64,000 bases of DNA from Dermatophilus congolensis (GCF_900447215.1 NZ_UFYA01000001.1:186001-250000); one strand, 5' to 3'; positions 1 to 7,867 are shown, counted from the stretch's first letter. Notes: generated from the letters alone by a model not told the origin. Numbers and translations are program-made.

Positions 1-879
1 GGTGTGGACGGCTTCGAGGACGGATTTGCGTGCGGCTTCGGCTGGGTCGGATTTGGCGGAGAAGCCGGCGGCGTAGAGTCCGGTTTGGGGGTCGTAGACG
101 AGGGCGGCGAAGGCGGGGGCGTAGTCGTGGGGCATGGCGACGACGTGGTATTCGAGGTCGGTGCCGCTCATGGCTTCGTGGAGGCCGGGGATGGTGTCGG
201 GGTCGATGCCGTGGGCGGGGTAGCCCAGGTGCCACCATAGTTCGAGGGCGTCGCGTTCCATGATTTCGAAGAGGGCGCGGTCGCAGGCGTCGGAGAAGCC
301 TTGTCCGGTGGCGATTCCGGCGTAGTTGAGGTGGTGGGTGCGGGGGAGGTCGCGGTATCGGCGTAGGCGCCAGTTGAGGTAGACCAGTGAGGCGGGTGCC
401 CAGATTTCGCCTGCGGTGCCGCGGCCGGGGTGGTCGGGGTGGTCGATGTGGCAGCGGGTCCACAGGGTGGGGGTGGTGTCGGTGAGGGGGGTGTATTCGA
501 AGTTGGGGCGTTGGTGTTGCCAGGGGGCGTGGCGGGGGAGGCTGTCGGGGGTGGTGATGGTCAGGCCGTCGTTGTGTAGTTCGGTGGCGGTGCCGCGGCG
601 GAGGGTGTCGCCGTTGGGGGGGAGGTGGTTGCCGCAGTAGCGTTCGCAGGCTTCGGCGACGGCGGCGATCCAGGCGCCTTGGGGGTCGCCGAAGGTGGTG
701 CCGAGGGAGACGCGGTCGGCGGGCCATTCGCCGAGGCGGCGGGCGTCGGATACTTCGGCGGTCATGGAGGTGTAGGCGGTGGGGGCGCGGTCGGGGCGTA
801 GGACGGTGCGTACGCGGCGGATGATGCCGGTGTGTTCGTCGACGAGGCTGTCGAGGGGCCAGGGGTTGGGGTTGGTCAT
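1..879 (-). CDS. YcaO-domain cyclodehydratase (TOMM/azoline RiPP biosynthesis), 3' end cut by window
   Basis: The 293 visible codons carry the YcaO ATP-binding signatures: AxxEAxERY around residues 73-81, and NYAGIATGQG followed by an ERD motif (FEIMERDA) at about 185-211. A third conserved helix (ARKSVLEAVHT) ends the visible part. YcaO enzymes of this class use ATP to activate a backbone amide so that Ser, Thr or Cys side chains cyclise to oxazolines/thiazolines in a precursor peptide. The ATG at 877-879 has an AAGGAG site and overlaps the upstream S15-like gene by 4 bp (ATGA), so translation is coupled. The C-terminal part, including any proline-rich tail, lies beyond position 1. With the partner protein and short precursor upstream it forms a TOMM operon. 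Family assignment is strong; the heterocycle chemistry is inferred. Confidence 0.85.
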   Translation of the reverse strand, partial: MTNPNPWPLDSLVDEHTGIIRRVRTVLRPDRAPTAYTSMTAEVSDARRLGEWPADRVSLGTTFGDPQGAWIAAVAEACERYCGNHLPPNGDTLRRGTATELHNDGLTITTPDSLPRHAPWQHQRPNFEYTPLTDTTPTLWTRCHIDHPDHPGRGTAGEIWAPASLVYLNWRLRRYRDLPRTHHLNYAGIATGQGFSDACDRALFEIMERDALELWWHLGYPAHGIDPDTIPGLHEAMSGTDLEYHVVAMPHDYAPAFAALVYDPQTGLYAAGFSAKSDPAEAARKSVLEAVHT

Positions 880-1856
880 GGTGTTCTCCTTGTCCTGGGT
901 GTGCTGTGTTGCCAGCCGTGGTCGAGGTGGAGGTGTGTGGTGGTGTGTAGGTGGGGGTGTTCTGGGGTTGTGCTGGGGTTTAGGAGGGTGTTTGCCCAGG
1001 TGAGCATTGGGGTGAAGAGTCCGCCGTGGGTGCGTAGTGCGGTGCGGGTGGGGTGGTTTTTGGGTAGTTCGGTGCCGAGTCCGTGTCCCCAGGGGCCGTG
1101 GATGAGGGCGGAGGGGCCGGGCCAGTGTTGGTGGAGTTGGTGGGCGTCTTCGGTGAAGAAGTCGTGGTCGCCGGCGATGGTGAGTAGGGGGGTGTGGGCG
1201 GGGTGCCAGCGGGTGTGGGGGTTGGGTTGTGGGGCGGCCCAGAGGGTGCGCCAGGGGGTGTCGAGGGGGGTGTTGGTGAAGAGGTCGGTGAGGTGTCCGG
1301 TGGTGGCCAGGTGGGTGAGGTGGTCGAGTTTTTCTTGGGGGAGTGGTGGGTGTGAGTGGGGGCCGTGGCCGTGTTGGGTCCACCATCCGATGCGGTCGCG
1401 GATGCGGGGGGTGCCGTCGGGGTCGTGGGCGGTGTCCCATAGGCCCAGGGCGGGGACCATGGCGATGGTGCCGGTGATGGCTGGGCCGTTGGTGGCGGTG
1501 GTGTGGCGGGTGGCTTCGATGGCGGCGTGGGCGCCGTAGGAGGAGCCGGATATGAGGATGGGGAGGTTGGGGTGGCGGGTGGTGAGGGTGGTGAGGGTGG
1601 CGGTGCCGTCGGGGCCTTCGTGGGTGTATGGCTGCCAGATTCCGCCGGAGTTGTGGCGTCCGCGGACGTCTTGGGCGTAGGCGTGTAGGCCTGCTTTTGC
1701 CCAGATGGTTGCTTCGCCGATGAGGTGGTGTGCGCCGTAGGGGGTGCGTAGAAGGATGATGCCCCGGGCGGGTTGGGTGGTGGTGTCGGCGGGGATGTGG
1801 ATTGTGTGTAGTGGTGTGCCGTCGTGGGCGGGGACGGTGAGGGTCTGGGGGGTCAC
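876..1856 (-). CDS. S15/CocE-like alpha/beta hydrolase (X-Pro peptidase family) in RiPP operon
   Basis: A 326-residue alpha/beta hydrolase of the CocE/NonD/X-Pro dipeptidyl-peptidase (S15) type. The nucleophile elbow GSSYG places Ser106; a GDHDFF segment near 230-234 supplies the likely Asp, and HGPWGHG gives His258. No signal peptide is visible, so it is probably cytoplasmic. It lacks the large C-terminal jelly-roll domain of full S15 peptidases (usually over 500 residues), so it is a compact form. It overlaps both neighbours by 4 bp (ATGA) between the partner protein and YcaO. Inference: a maturation peptidase that trims the modified peptide, whose only proline lies four residues from the C-terminus. 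An esterase or amidase role cannot be excluded. Confidence 0.75.
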   Translation of the reverse strand: MTPQTLTVPAHDGTPLHTIHIPADTTTQPARGIILLRTPYGAHHLIGEATIWAKAGLHAYAQDVRGRHNSGGIWQPYTHEGPDGTATLTTLTTRHPNLPILISGSSYGAHAAIEATRHTTATNGPAITGTIAMVPALGLWDTAHDPDGTPRIRDRIGWWTQHGHGPHSHPPLPQEKLDHLTHLATTGHLTDLFTNTPLDTPWRTLWAAPQPNPHTRWHPAHTPLLTIAGDHDFFTEDAHQLHQHWPGPSALIHGPWGHGLGTELPKNHPTRTALRTHGGLFTPMLTWANTLLNPSTTPEHPHLHTTTHLHLDHGWQHSTPRTRRTP

Positions 1857-2530
1857 CGGCCTGCGGGGAGGGGTTCGGTGGGGGGGACGGCGATGATGGG
1901 GTGGGTTGTGATGCGTAGGGGGGTCATTTCGATGCGGGTGAGGAGGTGGGGGCCGCGTTGGGGGATGTGGTGTAGGTGGGTGAGGAGGTTGGTGAGTAGG
2001 TGTGCGCTGGCTAGGTGTGCGGCGTGGTGGGGTAGGTCGGTGAGAGGGTCGCCGCCGTGGGTGTGCCAGTGGGTGTGGGCGAGGTCTGGGGCGGGGCTGG
2101 CTGCGAGGCGGCGGGCGCGGATGTGGTGGGGGGAGATTGCTTGGGGGTCGTTGGGGGTGGCGAGGGGGTGGATGTAGAGGACGTCGTCTTCGCGGTGGAC
2201 GGCGAGGATGGTGGTGCCGTTGGTGAGGTGGGTGTGGGCGAGGTTTTCGTCTTCGGGGGTGGTGATGGCGTGCAGGGCGATGGTGGGTGGGGTGGTGTTG
2301 TCGTTGGGGGTGGTGCAGGCGGTGGCGAGTGCGGCTAGGAGGGGGTCGAAGAGTTGGGGGGCCTGACCGTGGGTGGTGATGGTGGGGTGGTGGGGGCGGC
2401 GTGATTGGGTGCGGTTGGCGAGCGCGGTGGCGAGGGTGTCGGCGTCGGTGTTAGGGGCGATGTGCATGTAGGTGCCGTCGGGGGTGCGGACGGCTTGGCC
2501 GTCGCCGTGGGGGAGTCGCTGGGTTGTCAT
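1853..2530 (-). CDS. Probable TOMM leader-binding / ocin-ThiF-like cyclodehydratase partner (short form)
   Basis: A 225-residue protein with Thr/His-rich composition. The N-terminus (DGQAVRTPDGTYMHIAPNTD) resembles the leader-binding start of E1-like TOMM partners. The C-terminus (LLTRIEMTPLRITTHPIIAVPP) matches the closing segment of the bacteriocin cyclodehydratase/ocin-ThiF family, which presents the precursor leader to YcaO. The usual zinc-binding CxxC pairs are not seen, and it is shorter than typical partners (about 300 or more). I chose the ATG at 2528-2530; a start at 2638 would lie inside the hairpin after the precursor gene and add a low-complexity leader. The Shine-Dalgarno site is weak (GCGAGCGAG). 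It overlaps the S15 gene by 4 bp. The family call rests on motif resemblance and context. Confidence 0.55.
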   Translation of the reverse strand: MTTQRLPHGDGQAVRTPDGTYMHIAPNTDADTLATALANRTQSRRPHHPTITTHGQAPQLFDPLLAALATACTTPNDNTTPPTIALHAITTPEDENLAHTHLTNGTTILAVHREDDVLYIHPLATPNDPQAISPHHIRARRLAASPAPDLAHTHWHTHGGDPLTDLPHHAAHLASAHLLTNLLTHLHHIPQRGPHLLTRIEMTPLRITTHPIIAVPPTEPLPAGR

Positions 2531-2611
2531 GTCTCGCTCGCTGGTGCCGTTGTTGTGTTGTTTGTGTTCGTGTCGTTGTGTGTTGTGGGTGGTTTTGTGT
2601 GCGGGGACGGG

Positions 2612-2646
2612 GCAGGCCCGTGGACGGGATGTGTCCACGGGCCTGC
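2612..2646 (-). promoter_or_regulatory. 14-bp perfect hairpin between precursor gene and biosynthetic genes
   Basis: GCAGGCCCGTGGAC and its exact complement flank a 7-base loop, 10 bp after the precursor stop codon. No T-run follows in the direction of transcription. It therefore looks like a processing or attenuation hairpin that would leave the short precursor message in excess over the downstream enzyme message, as is common in RiPP operons. The role is inferred. Confidence 0.6.
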
Positions 2647-2656
2647 TTTAGATGTC

Positions 2657-2761
2657 TCAGGCGTCGAAGGGGTTCTCGACGAGAGCGTTGGAGTGAGATG
2701 CCGAAAGGTGGGCCAGGTGTTCGGTGTCCTGGATCTCGGCAAGCACTGCATCGTTCTGCAT
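2657..2761 (-). CDS. Candidate RiPP (TOMM) precursor peptide, 34 aa
   Basis: A 34-codon ORF, ATG at 2759-2761 and TGA at 2657-2659, with a strong AAGGAG site 7 bp upstream and a plausible promoter. The first 19 residues form a leader rich in acidic and hydrophobic residues (starts MQNDAVLAEIQDTEHL). The C-terminal 15 residues, SASHSNALVENPFDA, hold three serines at alternate positions, a possible substrate for oxazoline formation by YcaO, and a single proline. There is no cysteine. It is the first gene of the minus-strand operon that continues with the partner protein, the S15-like hydrolase and YcaO. I do not recognise the sequence as a known RiPP class. Precursor identity is inferred from position, size, ribosome-binding site and composition. 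Confidence 0.7.
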   Translation of the reverse strand: MQNDAVLAEIQDTEHLAHLSASHSNALVENPFDA

Positions 2762-2785
2762 GTCTAGCTCCTTGTGTCTGGACTT

Positions 2786-2805
2786 ACGGCGCCGGTTGGT
2801 GCCGT
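2786..2805 (-). promoter_or_regulatory. 5'-UTR stem-loop upstream of the precursor gene
   Basis: ACGGCGCC and GGTGCCGT pair (8 bp, one G-U) around a GGTT loop. It falls at the predicted start of the transcript, about 25 bp before the Shine-Dalgarno site. It may protect the 5' end of the short message; function is inferred. Confidence 0.35.
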
Positions 2806-2811
2806 GGTAAC

Positions 2812-2844
2812 ACCATACGCACTATTAATATTGAGAGTCAATAT
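2812..2844 (-). promoter_or_regulatory. Precursor promoter with operator-like inverted repeat over the -35
   Basis: On the minus strand TTGACT (2836-2841) and TATGGT (2812-2817) are separated by 18 bp, a good sigma70-type promoter. The -35 lies inside a perfect inverted repeat ATATTGA-GAG-TCAATAT (2828-2844), which extends with one mismatch to TTAAT/ATTAA flanks. A repressor bound here would block the precursor promoter and could also affect the divergent propeller gene. The AT-rich dyad is loosely like Fur/Zur-family operators, but no exact consensus is matched. Confidence 0.5.
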
Positions 2845-2938
2845 CATTAAGAGGGAATTGGCTGAGAGTTACTGCAAAATAAGCCGATTTGCCCAGCCCC
2901 AGGGCCGACGCTAACGCCTAAAACCAGGAGAAACGTGT

Positions 2939-4138
2939 ATGAAAACCATCGTTGTCGCTGACCAAAAAGCCGGCCTCATCCACCTCTACGACCCCACCAG
3001 CAACACCTGGAGCACCCCACTAGAAGACACCGTCCTGGCCGAACATGCAGGTCTGCTCCACCTTCCCGATGGCCGCATCGCCTTCGCCGACGACGCCAAT
3101 GGCGAACTCGTCCTCCTGGACCCAGCCACACCAGAAAACCCAACCCGCATCGCCATCGCCATCCCCGGCGAACACATCGCCACCGACCCCCACGGTCACT
3201 ACATCGGCGTTAGCACCGGCCTGGGAGCCTCCTTTACCCCCTCTAGCGACCAACTCACCCTCATCGACCTCACCACCCCCCGACCCCGCGCCCGCCGTGT
3301 CCGCACCCGCAGCGGCGAACCCGGAATCACCCTCACCGACACCGCAGCCATCCTGCGCCACCGCGAACCCGGCGCACTCCAACGCCTCACCTACACCGAA
3401 ATCACCGACGCAGGCCCCCACGTCCCCCAGGTCACCGGAACCACCACCGAAGACATCGACTCCACCGGCCACGGCGACGCCCACGACACCACCACCCACA
3501 CCATCTACACCGCCACCGCCCGCGGCCTAGAAACCCACAACGACACCACCCTAGCTCCCGGCCCCATCCACCCCTGGGGCGACCCAGCCACCAACCCCGG
3601 CCGCGCCTACTTCCTACGCCACTGCCCCCACCGCCGCATCATCGCCGCCGTCTGCCGCCATGGCGGCGACAACCCCCGCGCCTGGCACACCTGGACCAAC
3701 AACCTCTGGATCCTCGACCTAGACACCGGCACCACCCGCACCACCGACCTCGGCCCCGGCCTCGTCTTCCGCTTCGCCCTCACACCCACCGCCCTCGTCG
3801 CCAGCCGCATCCACCCCGACGGTGACGAACTCACCGCCCACACCCTCACCGACCTCACCCTCCGCGGACGCTGGGAACTCCCACCCCTCGAACACGGCCC
3901 CAAACCCGGACGCGAACCATGGGACGCCGCCGACCGCCGCGCCACCGCCGCCGACCCCACCGGCGAAACCGCCATCGTCACCCGCGGCGGCCACGGCCAA
4001 ATACACATCATCGACACCAGCTCCCCAGAAAACCCCATCACCACCTGCACCGCCCCCAGCGCACTACGCGACGGCGGACACCTCGGCTGGTTCGACGACG
4101 CCATCGCACCCCAGCACCGTGACCGGGTGGGCCGATGA
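2939..4138 (+). CDS. Beta-propeller-like protein of RiPP cluster, function unknown
   Basis: A 399-residue protein made of repeated short beta-strand units such as LIHLYDPTSNTW, LVLLDPATPENP, LWILDLDTGTT and IHIIDTSSPENP, each ending in a D-x-T/S turn. This is the pattern of WD40/YVTN-type propellers. No signal peptide or catalytic motif is visible. The start is supported by CCAGGAG 9 bp upstream. It diverges from the precursor gene and overlaps the downstream prolyl-oligopeptidase by 4 bp (ATGA), so the two are co-translated. Oligopeptidases carry their own propeller as a gate; a separate propeller could hold the peptide substrate or regulate the peptidase. That role is inference. Confidence 0.6.
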   Translation: MKTIVVADQKAGLIHLYDPTSNTWSTPLEDTVLAEHAGLLHLPDGRIAFADDANGELVLLDPATPENPTRIAIAIPGEHIATDPHGHYIGVSTGLGASFTPSSDQLTLIDLTTPRPRARRVRTRSGEPGITLTDTAAILRHREPGALQRLTYTEITDAGPHVPQVTGTTTEDIDSTGHGDAHDTTTHTIYTATARGLETHNDTTLAPGPIHPWGDPATNPGRAYFLRHCPHRRIIAAVCRHGGDNPRAWHTWTNNLWILDLDTGTTRTTDLGPGLVFRFALTPTALVASRIHPDGDELTAHTLTDLTLRGRWELPPLEHGPKPGREPWDAADRRATAADPTGETAIVTRGGHGQIHIIDTSSPENPITTCTAPSALRDGGHLGWFDDAIAPQHRDRVGR

Positions 4139-5949
4139 CTATTACTCCTCAACCACCCGAAGAACTCACTGCCACCTACCTCGATGCCATCCGCGCCATC
4201 GGAAACCAACCCCGCTGGTCAGCACCAACCACCACCCCACAAGGCCACCTGCACCTGCATTGCCCCCCAGGGCACACCCGTCGAAGCATCTGGACTGCCA
4301 CACCCGAACAACTCGAACACGGCAACCCCGGAACCCCCCTCGATATCGAACTACCAGGCGAACCCCTAGGCATCCTCACCAGCCCCCACGCAACAGTCGC
4401 ACTCACCCGCCGCAACGACGACGAACACCGCGACGCTGTACTCCTACCCACCGGAAAAGACACCACCAAGCCGCACACCATCGCCCACCACATCAGCCCC
4501 TTCGCCTCCCCCACCCTCACCAACGACGGCCGCCTGGCACTGTGCCCCACCGGAGCAGTAGGCACCCGCCGCCACTTAGCCCGCACCACCACCAACATCC
4601 ACCTCATCGAACGTGACACCCACAAAACCGGCATTCACCACGTCCACCTCAACGACAACAACGAACACACCTGCACCGCCACCCCCCACGAAACCCCTTG
4701 GCACACACTCCCACCCGGAACCACCCTGCTCAACACCGGCGAACAACTCCTGGCCGCAACCACAACAACACTGACCACAATCCCCGACCACCCCACCGCC
4801 TCTGCCCGCCAATGGCAGATGCCCACAGGGCGACTCCTATGGCTAAACCTGCACCCCCACGACCCTGAAACCCTCCTGGTCGCCACCCGCAGCAACGGCC
4901 ACATCACCCTGCATCAACTCCACACCCACACCCCACCCGCCACCCTCTGGAAAGGAGACATCGGCGAATCCCTCACCTCAGCCTCCACCACCGAGGCAGG
5001 TCTCTGGTACGTCACCGCCACCGCCGACCACCCCACCACCCTCCACCACGCCCCCCTGAACCCCAACAACACTCCCACCACCACTAATGACCCCCACCAG
5101 CCCCTCATCCATACCCGTCACACTGCCACCGCCCCCGACGGCACCCCCATCCCCTACATCCTCACCCACCGACCAAACACTCCCACCCCCGCACACGTAC
5201 TCCTCACCGTCTACGGCGGATTCGGCATCGACAACTATCCAGAACCCGAACCAACCGTGGCAGCCTGGTGCGACCGCGGCGGCATCGTCGCCACCGCACA
5301 CGTACGCGGCGGAGGCGAAGAAGGACCCCACTGGCACGAAGCCGGACGCGGCGAAAACAAACACCACACCATCAGCGACCTACTCGCCATCGCCCACCAC
5401 CTACGCCACAACAACATCGCCGCCCCCCACGGCATCACCGTCTGCGGAGCCTCCCACGGCGGCTTCGTCGCCCTGGCCGCAGCACTATCAGACAACCCAG
5501 AAACCACACCCATCACAGCCGTCACCGTCACCGCACCACTACTTGACCTCGTCCACCTCGACCGCCACGCAAACGGTGCCTTCTGGGCTGAAGAATTCCC
5601 CAGCGACCCAGCCCGACGCACCGAACTATCACCACTACACCTGGTCACCTCCGCACGCACCCCCCTGCCACCACTATGGCTAGCCAGCATGGGAGCAGAC
5701 GCACGCATCGCCGACGACACCCACACCTTCATCGAACGATGGCGCGCTCGCGGACCAGCACACCGCTACCACGAACCACACAGCGGTCACGTCGGAGCAG
5801 ACCTCGCGACCCTGGATGCACGCGCCGCATCCATGCTCGCCTTCGCTCACCACTTCACGGCACGATCCTCACCAACAGAGCACACCCGTGAAGATCCAGT
5901 CGAGGCCACTACGTCAGAAAAAGACACCGAATCCAACGAAGACAGGTAA
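4135..5949 (+). CDS. Prolyl oligopeptidase family (S9A) serine peptidase
   Basis: A 604-residue S9-family peptidase. Residues 1 to about 330 form a propeller-like N-domain; the C-terminal alpha/beta hydrolase has the oxyanion segment VYGGFG near 360 and a nucleophile elbow CGASHGG with Ser440. Asp522 (GADARI) and His552 (SGHVG) complete the triad in the family order. No signal peptide is seen. S9A enzymes cleave short peptides after proline and serve as leader or core processing peptidases in several RiPP pathways. Translationally coupled to the propeller gene, it is a candidate for cutting the precursor, whose single proline lies in the C-terminal NPFDA. Its 3' end overlaps the convergent PPTase gene by about 100 bp. 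The substrate is inferred. Confidence 0.85.
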   Translation: MTITPQPPEELTATYLDAIRAIGNQPRWSAPTTTPQGHLHLHCPPGHTRRSIWTATPEQLEHGNPGTPLDIELPGEPLGILTSPHATVALTRRNDDEHRDAVLLPTGKDTTKPHTIAHHISPFASPTLTNDGRLALCPTGAVGTRRHLARTTTNIHLIERDTHKTGIHHVHLNDNNEHTCTATPHETPWHTLPPGTTLLNTGEQLLAATTTTLTTIPDHPTASARQWQMPTGRLLWLNLHPHDPETLLVATRSNGHITLHQLHTHTPPATLWKGDIGESLTSASTTEAGLWYVTATADHPTTLHHAPLNPNNTPTTTNDPHQPLIHTRHTATAPDGTPIPYILTHRPNTPTPAHVLLTVYGGFGIDNYPEPEPTVAAWCDRGGIVATAHVRGGGEEGPHWHEAGRGENKHHTISDLLAIAHHLRHNNIAAPHGITVCGASHGGFVALAAALSDNPETTPITAVTVTAPLLDLVHLDRHANGAFWAEEFPSDPARRTELSPLHLVTSARTPLPPLWLASMGADARIADDTHTFIERWRARGPAHRYHEPHSGHVGADLATLDARAASMLAFAHHFTARSSPTEHTREDPVEATTSEKDTESNEDR

Positions 5950-6659
5950 GCAATGTCACACACGTAAGACTCCACCGGGCTGGAAGACCACCCAGGTAAC
6001 GCCAACACTGCGCGATACCCAGCAGGGACGGGCACATCAGTCAGTCGCCACGTGCACCCGGACACCGACACAGTATCTGCCCGCCCATCCATACAGCCCG
6101 GTGCCGTAGCCGAGGAAAGAAACCCCGTACCCACTGCCTTGGCTACCGCCTCCTTCGCTGTCCACCAGCGCGTCATTTCCCCAGGTGAGGTGCTGGTGGA
6201 CAGCGATGCCAACTCAGCTCTAGTAAAGGCGTACTCATTAGCTCCCAACGCCACCAGCGCGGATTCAGCCTCTACATCCACCCCGCACGGCACTGACGAA
6301 GCAGCTGCTGCAACCACGTCGCCGGCATGAGCGATCGAAACGAAAGGCCCCCGCAGATCGCCTATATGACTTACCGGTTGCCCCCGCCGCGGCCCACCCT
6401 CAGTAGTGACAATCGTCACACTCTCAGGGGATTTTTGGGCCCCTAACGCGGCCGCATACCGCGCCACCACTCGCCCCGATGCATGCCGCAGCGCATCCTC
6501 ATGACGACGAAAAGTCGCCACCCGCGCCTTCTCGGCCTGCGTCAACAGCGCAGACGTCAACGCTGCATCACACGGCGAAGAGACGAGAACAAAAGTTGAA
6601 GTGAACACCTCACCAAAGTAATCCGTCAAAAAAGTTGGATCACTCCGCCAGATAGACAC
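5847..6659 (-). CDS. Sfp-type 4'-phosphopantetheinyl transferase
   Basis: A 270-residue protein with the PPTase pattern: PFVSIAHAGDVV (substrate loop), CGVDVE (metal-binding Asp and Glu) and RWWTAKEAVAKAVGTGF (the W-x-x-K-E-A motif). It would transfer phosphopantetheine from CoA to a Ser of acyl or peptidyl carrier proteins. About 50 residues after the GYRAVLALPGW segment run into the tail of the convergent peptidase gene and look non-homologous, so the natural end may have been lost. The start is GTG at 6657-6659, with no clear Shine-Dalgarno. It diverges from an EntB-like isochorismatase; PPTase plus isochorismatase suggests catechol siderophore history, but no NRPS or carrier protein is visible here. 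Confidence 0.8.
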   Translation of the reverse strand: MSIWRSDPTFLTDYFGEVFTSTFVLVSSPCDAALTSALLTQAEKARVATFRRHEDALRHASGRVVARYAAALGAQKSPESVTIVTTEGGPRRGQPVSHIGDLRGPFVSIAHAGDVVAAAASSVPCGVDVEAESALVALGANEYAFTRAELASLSTSTSPGEMTRWWTAKEAVAKAVGTGFLSSATAPGCMDGRADTVSVSGCTWRLTDVPVPAGYRAVLALPGWSSSPVESYVCDIAYLSSLDSVSFSDVVASTGSSRVCSVGEDRAVKW

Positions 6660-6661
6660 AT

Positions 6662-6690
6662 CTTGATTAGGAAAAACGTAACTTGATAGG
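6662..6690. promoter_or_regulatory. Direct repeat in divergent PPTase/isochorismatase promoter region
   Basis: CTTGATTAGG (6662-6671) and CTTGATAGG (6682-6690) repeat 20 bp apart, two helical turns, in the AT-rich gap between the divergent genes. This could be a regulator site, perhaps for iron control given the neighbours, but it does not match the DtxR/IdeR palindrome. Confidence 0.25.
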
Positions 6691-6779
6691 TTATATGCAT
6701 TCTTTTTTGCGTGCTCACGGTGAGTGATTCCCGTGCAAGCTCTCTCTCCTTCTTTCTCTCCCCATCGAAAGGTGCACCT

Positions 6780-7801
6780 GTGCCCCTGCCCAAAATCGCG
6801 CGATACTCCTATGACTCCCGCACCGCCCTAGCCCTGAACGGCACCAACTGGAAACTGGACCCCGAACGGGCCGTCCTGCTTATCCACGACATGCAGCGCC
6901 ACTACATTGATGCCTTCGAACCAGGTGGACAGGCATCGATCGCCACCGCCCGGATCATCGACCTGCTCGACATCGCACGCGACCACGAAATCCCCGTCGT
7001 CTATACCGCCCAAGACCCGCACACCAACGATGACGAAGACACCGCGGACACCAACGCCGAAGCCACCGGCGTAGAAGAGGCCGAGCAGGAAGAGGCCGAG
7101 CAAGAAGAAATCCCCGCTGTCGAAAACACAGACGAAGAAGAAACCAGCGAAGAAGAACTCGACAGCATCGGCCCCGTACTAGGTGGAACCCACGACGAAA
7201 CACCACAATCCACCGACACCGCTGAGGAAGAACCCCCCTCGAAACCTCCGAAGACGACGACACAGACGGCGCCAACATCCTTGCCCACCTGGCACCGGAA
7301 GAAAACGACACCGTCCTCACAAAATGGCAGTACGCAGACTTCCACGACTCCGAACTGCGTGAACGCATGCGCCAAGAAGGCCGTGACCAGCTCATCATCA
7401 CCGGCATCTATGCCCACGTCAGCTGCCTAGCCACCGCCCTAGTCGCCTCCGCCGAAAAAATCCAACCCTTCTTCGTCGCCGACGCAATGGCCGACCACAG
7501 CCGCGAAGAACACGAAATGGCGGCACGCTCCGTTGCCAGCAGCTGCGGCCAAGTCGTCACCACCGCCGACATCCTCCACGCCCTCATGCCCCAGCCCGAC
7601 GAAGAAGAAAACACCACCAACCACGAAGTAATCGGCTCAGTCCTATCAGAGACCAAACCGCTCAGCGAACTCTTCGCCGACCTCGACGCCGCAGCATCGC
7701 TCACCCCAGACCTCGAACCAATCACCCCACCAGCGATCGAAACCGAAGACGCCAAAATCATCCCCTTCACCACAGCAACCGAACCCGCCCCCCAGGCCTA
7801 A
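6780..7801 (+). pseudogene. EntB-like isochorismatase, frameshifted in a C-tract, with acidic insertion
   Basis: Two frames together encode one isochorismatase. Frame 1 (GTG at 6780, GAAAGG upstream) gives PLPKIARYSYDS and LIHDMQRHY, then runs off. Frame 2 gives DTVLTKWQYADFHDS, QLIITGIYAHVSC and FFVADAMADHSREEH, which match the second half of EntB almost motif for motif (catalytic Asp, Lys and Cys all present). The switch fits loss of one C in the run at 7233-7238. Relative to EntB there is an extra Glu/Asp-rich stretch of roughly 70 residues in the middle, containing a 15-bp tandem repeat at 7077-7106. No C-terminal aryl carrier domain follows. The enzyme would hydrolyse isochorismate to 2,3-dihydro-2,3-dihydroxybenzoate and pyruvate. 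Real pseudogene, phase-variable tract or sequencing error cannot be separated here. Confidence 0.75.
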
Positions 7802-7836
7802 CCACCACAACAGCCACCCCACCCCCATACGCATCA

Positions 7837-7867
7837 CGGTGTGCCTGCCACCACCGCAGGCACACCG
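7837..7867 (+). terminator. 12-bp hairpin after isochorismatase
   Basis: CGGTGTGCCTGC and its exact complement flank a CACCACC loop 36 bp after the stop codon. There is no U-tract, as usual for actinobacterial terminator-like hairpins. Confidence 0.5.

Noticed and set aside
832-1539. A 235-codon plus-strand Trp/Gly/Val-rich frame opposite the S15 gene
   Set aside because: Shadow frame of a C-rich coding strand; no motif or ribosome site.
2531-2761. A 74-codon minus-strand frame over the precursor region, and the longer start of the ThiF-like gene at 2638
   Set aside because: Both read through the hairpin in frames with low-complexity Thr/Pro product; the 34-codon frame has the ribosome site, and the ATG at 2530 fits the partner family.
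2828-2844. Assigning the dyad to Zur or Fur
   Set aside because: It is AT-rich and symmetric but does not match a known consensus closely enough to name the regulator.
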